NCBI GenBank assembly: GCA_947503625.1
Contig: CANNEK010000002.1
Span: 310,001 to 374,000 of the forward strand
DNA from: an uncultured Kordiimonas sp.
GTDB taxonomy: Bacteria > Pseudomonadota > Alphaproteobacteria > Sphingomonadales > Kordiimonadaceae
Length of the DNA: 64,000 nucleotides
Direction of reading: 5' to 3'
This document shows positions 33,855-40,579 of the stretch, one piece after another; the stretch's first letter is position 1; the number at the start of each line of letters is the position of its first letter. A program made the position numbers and the translations under genes. Below the pieces are notes generated by a model, which had not been told where the DNA came from, made no database searches, and saw only the letters and a program-made list of their open reading frames with translations.

Positions 33855-34441
33855 ACAAACCCGACAAGCTTCCGTTTGAGAGTATGTACGAAGTGCGCGG
33901 CCTCGCCAAAAAGCGCACGCATCCCGCTCCCCGTCCACACGCCATATTCCCCGGCACCATACGCCCGGACAGCAACGATAAAAATAGCGAAGACACGAAT
34001 ACCGACGTACCAGCCAACCCGGGATGCCTGAAAAAAATCACCTGGGCCCGGCTCTGCAAGCTATACGAACTGAATGAAAGGCTTATGGATGATGCGCTGC
34101 AACGACTGCACGCAGAGCCTCTTCTCTACAGACCATTCCAGCTGACCCGGAGGCCGGGACAACCGGCAGCAGGAGCCCGGATTCTGGCCCTGGGCAGGTT
34201 TTTCAGCCATATCGCAGGCCTTGGCGGCAGGGACCGCACCCGGCGGCGTGTACGCGCCTGCAACCGATGGCTTTTTTACATTCGCTTGTGCGAAGGCGTG
34301 GCACTCACCAACACCGATACCGAATTTGCGCATCTGCAGATGCTCTATGCCGCGCGGAAGTTTGGCGCCCTGCGTGCCGCGTTGAGACAATATCATGACC
34401 GGCGTTTCAAGAGCCTGCCGTGCGTGATGAAACTGATTTAG
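33851..34441 (+). CDS. FCD-like (GntR effector-domain) protein without a winged helix
   Basis: The product has 196 residues from GTG 33851, with GGAGGA 11 bases upstream. The first 65 residues are basic and Pro-rich and do not look like a GntR DNA-binding domain. Residues 75-196 align by eye with the FCD effector domain of the next gene: ARLCKLYELNERLMDDAL against QDLCTLSQFMLDWAL, FFSHIAG against LFTHIAR, and LRAALRQYHDRRFKSLPCVMKLI against LRQALTRFHEKRRAMLPDVVRLI. It looks like a divergent tandem paralogue that lost, or never had, DNA binding. It may bind a ligand or dimerise with its neighbour. Confidence 0.55.
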   Translation: MNKPDKLPFESMYEVRGLAKKRTHPAPRPHAIFPGTIRPDSNDKNSEDTNTDVPANPGCLKKITWARLCKLYELNERLMDDALQRLHAEPLLYRPFQLTRRPGQPAAGARILALGRFFSHIAGLGGRDRTRRRVRACNRWLFYIRLCEGVALTNTDTEFAHLQMLYAARKFGALRAALRQYHDRRFKSLPCVMKLI

Positions 34442-34485
34442 AGAGCACCGCACAAATCCCCAGACAGAAATCGAGGAACAGCAAT

Positions 34486-35205
34486 ATGCAGACACCGTTA
34501 AATGACCGACACCCCGGCGAAGACTGGGACAACAATCAGGTCTATAACAGCATTAAAGCTCTTGTGGTTTCCCAGGGCCTTGCACCCGGAACGCGGATTC
34601 GTCTTGAACCGCTGGCAGACCAGCTTTATGTCAGCAACACGCCGGTGCGGGAAGCCCTGATCCAGCTCGCCGCCGAGCGGCTGATCAGCGATGTCCCAAA
34701 TGCGGGGTTTTTCACCAAGAAGGTATCTGAATCGGAAATGCAGGACCTGTGCACCCTGAGCCAGTTCATGCTTGATTGGGCGCTCAGTGTTATCCGTTCC
34801 GGCGGCCAGGTGCCGGGCATGCTGAAACCGCCCGGCGTTTTCGATATCAGCGAGGCGACACCCACTTTCAGCCCACAGGCAACAGTGGAAATGATGGACG
34901 AGCTTTTTACCCACATCGCACGACAGTCGGGCAATGCGGATGTCATTCATATCGTTCGCAACATCAATGAACGCACCCACTATCTTCGGCTGAAGGAAGC
35001 CGAACTGATTGACGACATAGAAGAGCACCTGCGCCTTCTCTGTCGCATCTATTTTCGACAGGACATGAAAAAACTGAGGCAGGCCCTCACCCGGTTTCAT
35101 GAGAAACGTCGCGCAATGTTGCCGGATGTTGTGCGCCTGATCAGGCTGGCCCAGACAGCATCTCTGTCCGGCAACAGGCGCGACGGCACGAGCGCATCGG
35201 CCTGA
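34486..35205 (+). CDS. GntR-family transcription regulator (FCD type)
   Basis: The product has 239 residues. ATG 34486 has GAGGAA eight bases before it; the track start lies in the previous gene. The N-terminal winged helix reads NSIKALVVSQGLAPGTRIRLEPLADQLYVSNTPVREALIQLAAERLISDV, a standard GntR motif ending in a G-F-F wing. The C-terminal domain is an all-helical FCD fold that in relatives binds a metal and a small acid. It sits between the luxI region and the lasso exporter, so control of the lasso cluster is plausible. Confidence 0.85.
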   Translation: MQTPLNDRHPGEDWDNNQVYNSIKALVVSQGLAPGTRIRLEPLADQLYVSNTPVREALIQLAAERLISDVPNAGFFTKKVSESEMQDLCTLSQFMLDWALSVIRSGGQVPGMLKPPGVFDISEATPTFSPQATVEMMDELFTHIARQSGNADVIHIVRNINERTHYLRLKEAELIDDIEEHLRLLCRIYFRQDMKKLRQALTRFHEKRRAMLPDVVRLIRLAQTASLSGNRRDGTSASA

Positions 35206-35262
35206 CAGCCCGCACCATGGCCTGACAGTAGTTTTATTCTTTTAGACGGAGTTTTGACCGCC

Positions 35263-37134
35263 GTGAGCAACCCATTGAAACATGCAGTAAATCTGGCCCG
35301 CGCGGAAGCAGATGGTTTCGTCAGGCGGCGGCTTTTTCTGGCGCTGGTTCTGGTGCTTTTCACTGCCGCACTCGCGGCGCTTGCACCGGTCGCGCTTAAA
35401 TACGCCATTGATGTTCTGGACAGCGGCCAGCCGCTGAGCCTTCATCTGCCGCAATTACCCTGGATCGACTTTCTGGTGGATACCCCTTTCATCCTTGGGC
35501 CGGTCGCCCTGATCTCGGTGTATCTTTTGGGCCTATGGGTGTCGAGGTCGCTTGGCGAACTTCGATGGTTTTTATATGGAACTGCCGATCAGCGGCTACA
35601 TCGAAAACTAAGCCAGCGCCTGTTCAGTCATGTGATCAAACTGCCGATGAGCTTTCATCTGGGCCGCAAAACCGGTGCGCTGAATCAAACGCTTATACAG
35701 GGCCTTTCCGGCTACAGCATTCTTCTGAACCACACGATATTTACCGTGCTGCCGGTGCTGGTGGAAATCGCCATCATCGGAACTGTACTGGCCTTCTTTT
35801 TCAGTTTTGAGTTCCTGGCAATCCTGTCAGTTTCAGTTCTTGCTTACAGTGCGGTATTCGCCCTTGGTGTGAAACAGATTATTGGCCCCAGCCGTGCGGT
35901 ATCGTCAGCGCAGGTTGACGCCTATGCCAACCTTACTGACAGCATCCTTAACACTGAAACGGTGAAATATTTTACCGCGGAACGCCGTGTGAACAACCGG
36001 TACGGCGCGGCTCTTGCCAGATCGGAACGGCAGTGGGCGCGGTTCTACTGGCGCAAGTCGATGAACGGTATACTGGTTGCGGCGGTTTTTGTCATATCAC
36101 TGGGAGCAGCCGTACTTATGGGTTCCCGCCAGGTGATGAGCGGCGCCATGACGGTTGGTGATTTTGTTCTCGTCAACGCCTACATGCTGCAGATCGTCCG
36201 GCCGATGGAAACGCTTGGTGCCGCGTTCCGCGACATTGCATACGGATTTGCCTTCATTGAAAAAATGACTGAACTGATGAGCCGAAGAACAGAACGCGAC
36301 GATACGGGGATTTCCGAAGTCAGCAAAGACGATACTGGGGGCTACGATGTCAAAAAGCCTGCGCCCGCTGGTGCAGGTGAACTGGTATTTGATGACGTGA
36401 ATTTCTCCTATTTGTCCGGCCATCGTGTGTTGAACAATATTTGCTTTAGGGTAGATGCAGGAAAAACGGTTGGTATTGTTGGCGGTAGCGGCGCGGGAAA
36501 ATCATCAATCATCCGTCTTCTGATGCGCCTTTATGAACCTGGCAACGGTGCAATATACCTGAACGGTGCGCCGACGCTGGACATGCCACTCGAAAAACTC
36601 CGCAGCGCCATTGCCATCGTGCCTCAGGACACCGTGCTCTTCAACGATACTATCGCCTACAATATCGGCTTTGGCAGGGAGGGCTGCTCGCAACCAGACA
36701 TCGAGGAAGCGGCGCGCCTTGCCAACATCCATGACAGGATACTCGCCATGCCCAAGGGGTATCAAACCATTGTGGGCGAGCGCGGCCTCAAGTTGTCAGG
36801 CGGCGAAAAGCAGAGAGTTGCCATCGCCAGGGCCGCTATCAGAAAGCCACAGGTATTTGTTTTTGATGAAGCCACGTCATCTCTGGATACGCACACCGAG
36901 AGGGTCATTCTGGACAATCTGATCGATGTATCAAAAAACAGGACAACGCTGATCATTGCTCACCGCTTGTCCACCGTAGTTCATTCCGACGAAATACTGG
37001 TTCTGGACCATGGACAGATCACCGAACGCGGCAGCCACGACGCACTGCTGCAGAAAAAAAGCCGATATGCCGCCATGTGGCTGGCACAGCAATCCAGCGG
37101 AAAACAGGAAAGAATACAGCAAGTATTAGCCTGA
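35263..37134 (+). CDS. ABC exporter of the lasso-peptide cluster (D protein, Atm1-like)
   Basis: The protein of about 623 residues fuses a six-helix membrane domain (residues 20-320) to an ATPase. The ATPase has GIVGGSGAGKSSIIRLL (Walker A), LSGGEKQRVAIARAAI (signature), VFVFDEATSSLD (Walker B) and IIAHRLSTV (H-loop). The membrane part is closest in look to the Atm1/ABCB half-transporters. GGAG is 11 bases before GTG 35263 and only two before TTG 35254, so the former is preferred. Adjacent to the lasso maturation genes, it would export and give immunity to the mature peptides. It lacks a peptidase domain. Confidence 0.8.
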   Translation: MSNPLKHAVNLARAEADGFVRRRLFLALVLVLFTAALAALAPVALKYAIDVLDSGQPLSLHLPQLPWIDFLVDTPFILGPVALISVYLLGLWVSRSLGELRWFLYGTADQRLHRKLSQRLFSHVIKLPMSFHLGRKTGALNQTLIQGLSGYSILLNHTIFTVLPVLVEIAIIGTVLAFFFSFEFLAILSVSVLAYSAVFALGVKQIIGPSRAVSSAQVDAYANLTDSILNTETVKYFTAERRVNNRYGAALARSERQWARFYWRKSMNGILVAAVFVISLGAAVLMGSRQVMSGAMTVGDFVLVNAYMLQIVRPMETLGAAFRDIAYGFAFIEKMTELMSRRTERDDTGISEVSKDDTGGYDVKKPAPAGAGELVFDDVNFSYLSGHRVLNNICFRVDAGKTVGIVGGSGAGKSSIIRLLMRLYEPGNGAIYLNGAPTLDMPLEKLRSAIAIVPQDTVLFNDTIAYNIGFGREGCSQPDIEEAARLANIHDRILAMPKGYQTIVGERGLKLSGGEKQRVAIARAAIRKPQVFVFDEATSSLDTHTERVILDNLIDVSKNRTTLIIAHRLSTVVHSDEILVLDHGQITERGSHDALLQKKSRYAAMWLAQQSSGKQERIQQVLA

Positions 37135-37344
37135 CGCCGGACCTTCGGGAAACTCCTGCGGAGCGGCCTTTGCGCCGGGCGTCAAGCTACGCCTGCAGTT
37201 CTGAATAATATAATGAAAATATATAGTTATATGACGCAGCGCGCCTGTTTTATTCTGAATTTGTGCAGTGCGGCAATGCCCGGGCTTCATGAGCGACCGA
37301 GTCTAAACCACAGCCGGGATAAAACGAGCCAGGATGAAACAAAA

Positions 37345-38142
37345 ATGAACACAATGGCGCCTGCAAAACATTTTCTGCGCAAAACCATTTTCCCCTGCGA
37401 TGTCGATGGTCACATGATCGTGCTTGATCTGGAAGCTGACCGATATTCGCGTCTGGGCGATGCGGAGGCTAATGCGCTCAGGCACTTGTTCGGCGACGAT
37501 CCATCCCACGCACCGGAGGCGAATGGAAAAACGCCAGAAGCACCAGGGCAGCATGAGGCTGCGATCAAAACCCTCATGGAACAGGGCATCCTTGCGCAGA
37601 GCCCGTGTGAGGGCAAGGGCACTTTCCCCGCCATGCCCGCGCAGGCAACGCTCGACATGAAGGGCTGGCCGCATGACGGCAACCCGAAGATACGGGCAGG
37701 CCATGTGATCAACTGCGCCCGCGCGTTTGTGCGCGCCAAATTCATGCGTCGGTTTTACCCGATCGAACGCATCGTCGGACGCATCACAAAACGCCGGGAG
37801 CAGGAGCTAACCAAAGCGGCGAAAAGAGCCAAGGCAGAGAAAAGAACATCAAAGGCAGATGTGTCGCCAGAAGCAGAGTCTGAGGCGGAGCTTGAACGCA
37901 TCCGGGAGCTGGTGGAGGTTTTCCGCATCCTCAAGGTGCTGTTTTACACCGCGAAAGACCATTGTTTGTTCGACTCGCTCACCCTCGTGGAATTCCTGTC
38001 GTTCTACAAAATTTACCCCCTATGGGTGTTCGGGGTGCAGATGGGACCATTCGGCGCGCACTGCTGGGTGCAGGATGGTGATTTTATCTATAATGACAGT
38101 CCCGATCACACGGGTTCTTTCACACCAATTATGACCGCCTGA
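37345..38142 (+). CDS. Lasso-peptide maturation protein B (RRE fused to transglutaminase-like protease)
   Basis: The product has 265 residues from ATG 37345 (AGGA upstream). Residues 6-80 resemble the PqqD-like leader-recognition element (HMIVLDLEADRYSRLGDAEANALRHL). The C-terminal protease has Cys207 in DHCLFDSLTLVEFL and His239 in GAHCWVQDGDFIYND with the following Asp, the triad of lasso B2 proteins that remove the leader. So B1 and B2 are fused, as is usual in proteobacteria. A Lys/Glu-rich segment of about 45 residues (KRREQELTKAAKRAKAEKR) between the two halves is unusual. The cyclase gene follows 16 bases later. Confidence 0.88.
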   Translation: MNTMAPAKHFLRKTIFPCDVDGHMIVLDLEADRYSRLGDAEANALRHLFGDDPSHAPEANGKTPEAPGQHEAAIKTLMEQGILAQSPCEGKGTFPAMPAQATLDMKGWPHDGNPKIRAGHVINCARAFVRAKFMRRFYPIERIVGRITKRREQELTKAAKRAKAEKRTSKADVSPEAESEAELERIRELVEVFRILKVLFYTAKDHCLFDSLTLVEFLSFYKIYPLWVFGVQMGPFGAHCWVQDGDFIYNDSPDHTGSFTPIMTA

Positions 38143-38158
38143 GCGAGAGGAAACACAC

Positions 38159-40009
38159 ATGTATCGCTATATCTCCCTGATCTGGAACGAAGCAGACGGC
38201 CAGGCGGCAGACACCGCCAGGTTCCTCGCCAACCATTTCATGGGCACGGAGACAGACTGGTCAACAGCCTACAGTGGCAAAGGGCTGCGTGTGCTGCACA
38301 CCGGCGAGGAGAAAGGCCGCATGCAGGCCTATCCGGTCAATCCGCAGTCAGAGGGCAGCGGCGGTGTTGTGCTCGGCAAATTGTTTGACCGGGCAAAAAG
38401 CCCGGAGGTTATCCCCGGCAATGCAGAGCTGAGCGTGCCGGAGGCCCGCAAGGTGGTGGAGAGCAAAGGCCGCCATCTTGTGAATGACTATTGGGGCACT
38501 TATGTTGCTTTTTTTCAGGACGAGACCAAAAAATATGTGCTGGTGGACCCGATCGGCACCTTCTGCTGTTTCAGCACACAGTATCGCGGCGTAGAAATTT
38601 ATTTCACCTACATGCCTGATGTCGCTGATTGTGACTTCTTGAATTTCTCCATCAATTGGCTCCCTATTGCAAAACAACTAAGATATGGTTTCGAAAAAAC
38701 CGAAACTGGCCTTAGGGAAGTTGACAAAACTCTGCCTGGCCAGTGCGTCACCATCTCTCCGTGGAATAAAGAGAAGGCGTTCTACTGGAACCCGCAGAAA
38801 ATCTCACAAACCGATGTGATAGAAGACGTGGAAGAGGCTGAGGAAGCTTTGCGGCAGACCTTGCTAACCACAGTTGCAGCAATGGCTGCCCCATATGACA
38901 ATGTGTTTCATCAGTTGGGTGGGCTAGATTCCTCCATCCTACTCGCTTGCTTGAAAGAAGCGCCTACCTCACTAGAGGTGACCTGCCTAAATGTATTTCA
39001 TGACTGCCCAATGGGCGACGAGCGCTATTATGCTCGCAAAGCTACTGCTCATGTTGATGTACCATTGATTGAATATTCGGAGAGCACAGCCAACCTACAC
39101 TTCGAAGAAATGGAAAATACTCCGCTAACAACTGTACCTCTATACTATGCGCAACAAATTGAATTTGAGAAAAGTAAATCATACATGGCGCAACAAAACG
39201 GCGTCCAAGCCACCTTCAGTGGACTAGGAGGGGATGAAATACTTTATGCAACTGCTGCAAGTTATAGTCCCATAGATTACTTGCATTCTAATGGTCTAAG
39301 ACCTCTATTACTTGGCCTTATCATGGAAGCTGCACGCATGCAGAATGTATCAGTTTGGTCTATCCTTCCCAAAATCGCTCGCGACGGCTGGAAACACAAC
39401 CGATGGGATCTATATAGAGAGATAGATTTGGGTACTGTCACGACACTAAATAGCGAAATTCAGGACCTTATTAAACCTGATGGCGCCATACATCCTTGGA
39501 TTGAACAAAAATACGACGCACCACCCGGTAAATTTGAACACATTGTCCCGTACACCAAAGGGATTTATGATCTGGAATGCAAATCAACACCAAAAGAACA
39601 TGTACCAATGATATATCCGCTACTATCACAGCCAGTAGTAGAGATATGCCTCCGCATTCCCAGTTGGGTGATGACTATAAATGGCAAAACTCGTGGTCTA
39701 GCACGGAAGGCATTTCAAAACTACCTACCGGCTGACATCATATGGCGGACGTCAAAATTATCGGCAGGTTCACATGTCAAAACTGTCATTCAGGAAAACC
39801 AAGCGTTTTTCAGAGAATGTCTACTTGACGGTATCTTAGTTTCCGAAAAAATCGTTAAGAAAAGTAATCTGGAGAAAACTCTTGCCATGGACCATGACAT
39901 TGGCAGCAAAGATCATAGCTGGTTGTTATGGTATATAAATGCAGAGATATGGGCTCGAAAATGGCGAGGTAAAAGACTCATCAATATTTCGCAAAGCAAT
40001 GCCGCATGA
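38159..40009 (+). CDS. Lasso-peptide macrolactam cyclase C (asparagine-synthetase-like)
   Basis: The product has 616 residues, with GAGAGG before ATG 38159. The N-terminal part (1-190) resembles a glutamine-amidotransferase fold without the catalytic Cys2 (it starts Met-Tyr), as in other lasso cyclases. The synthetase domain has the ATP-binding HQLGGLDSSILLACL (about 253) and FSGLGGDEILY (about 352). The enzyme adenylates the Glu or Asp side chain of the core and closes the ring onto the N-terminus. Base composition changes inside the gene: 38401-38460 is 41/60 G+C, while 39301-39360 is 27/60. Confidence 0.9.
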   Translation: MYRYISLIWNEADGQAADTARFLANHFMGTETDWSTAYSGKGLRVLHTGEEKGRMQAYPVNPQSEGSGGVVLGKLFDRAKSPEVIPGNAELSVPEARKVVESKGRHLVNDYWGTYVAFFQDETKKYVLVDPIGTFCCFSTQYRGVEIYFTYMPDVADCDFLNFSINWLPIAKQLRYGFEKTETGLREVDKTLPGQCVTISPWNKEKAFYWNPQKISQTDVIEDVEEAEEALRQTLLTTVAAMAAPYDNVFHQLGGLDSSILLACLKEAPTSLEVTCLNVFHDCPMGDERYYARKATAHVDVPLIEYSESTANLHFEEMENTPLTTVPLYYAQQIEFEKSKSYMAQQNGVQATFSGLGGDEILYATAASYSPIDYLHSNGLRPLLLGLIMEAARMQNVSVWSILPKIARDGWKHNRWDLYREIDLGTVTTLNSEIQDLIKPDGAIHPWIEQKYDAPPGKFEHIVPYTKGIYDLECKSTPKEHVPMIYPLLSQPVVEICLRIPSWVMTINGKTRGLARKAFQNYLPADIIWRTSKLSAGSHVKTVIQENQAFFRECLLDGILVSEKIVKKSNLEKTLAMDHDIGSKDHSWLLWYINAEIWARKWRGKRLINISQSNAA

Positions 40010-40219
40010 AGTATACAAATATGGTAAACTTGATGGCGTAAAATTTTGAGTTTATGTATTGAGTGGTTTGCAACGTTTTTTGTAAAACGATCGAATCATG
40101 TGTGTCTGTAAAACAAGATTTTATAATGTTTTTATAAACTTACCGGATAAACTCGAATGATCCTATTGTTTGTTTGTCAGCACGAGCTGGCATAAACCCT
40201 AACTCGATAGGAGACTATA

Positions 40220-40303
40220 ATGATTGATCTTGGAAAAGTATCTGTAGAAACTAAAATCAAGCCTACCGTACCCGCTGAATTTAACGGCGAACTTCGTCCG
40301 TAA
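40220..40303 (+). CDS. Lasso-peptide precursor A1
   Basis: This 27-residue gene is not in the ORF track. AGGAG lies six bases before ATG 40220, and an in-frame TAG just upstream rules out a longer leader. The leader MIDLGKVSVETK resembles the LGKASAETR end of the astexin leader and has the Thr at -2 required by lasso proteases, with Lys at -1 as in microcin J25. The predicted core is IKPTVPAEFNGELRP, with Ile1 as the ring nitrogen and Glu8 as the ring acid, giving an eight-residue ring and a seven-residue tail. It lies 210 bases after the cyclase gene. The prediction rests on context and the match to A2. Confidence 0.85.
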   Translation: MIDLGKVSVETKIKPTVPAEFNGELRP

Positions 40304-40329
40304 CGGCTTGATAAGTTGAGTCTTACCAT

Positions 40330-40424
40330 AACGTAAGTACTCATACTTATGTTGGGAAGTATGGAGTTGCGGCGCTCGCATTAAATACGTGCATACGTGA
40401 ATTCATACTTCCCTTGAGTTTTTT
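40330..40424 (+). promoter_or_regulatory. Competing hairpins between the two precursor genes (attenuator-like)
   Basis: A 10-bp stem with one G-U pair and a CTCA loop forms at 40330-40353. A second pairing joins GGGAAGTATG (40354-40363) to CATACTTCCC (40404-40413) and is followed five bases later by six Ts (40419-40424). A third pairing, CATACTT (40342-40348) with AAGTATG (40357-40363), excludes both. This layout could terminate most transcripts after A1 and make A2 conditional. Confidence 0.5.
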
Positions 40425-40451
40425 CTTGGCACATTCTTAAAATGGGCGACC

Positions 40452-40538
40452 ATGATTGACCTTGGGCAAGCTTCCACTGAGACGAAATTAAAGGCATGTT
40501 TTCCTTTAGAATTCGATATGCAACCACGCGAATGCTGA
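40452..40538 (+). CDS. Lasso-peptide precursor A2 (two cysteines)
   Basis: This 28-residue gene is also absent from the ORF track. The leader MIDLGQASTETK differs from A1 at only three positions, again with Thr -2 and Lys -1. The predicted core is LKACFPLEFDMQPREC: Leu1 and Glu8 would form the ring, and Cys4 (ring) and Cys16 (last residue) could make a disulfide. The two cores share the pattern [IL]-K-x3-P-x-E-F. No convincing ribosome site precedes the ATG, so expression may be low or regulated by the upstream hairpins. It converges on the isopeptidase gene 41 bases away. Confidence 0.8.
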   Translation: MIDLGQASTETKLKACFPLEFDMQPREC

Positions 40539-40579
40539 TAACTCCCAACGGAGCATTGTCTATCGCAGCATAAACATGG

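Noticed and set aside
40188-40203. TGGCATAAACCCTAAC upstream of precursor A1 as a sigma-54 promoter
   Set aside because: The -24 part fits, but the -12 TTGCN is absent.
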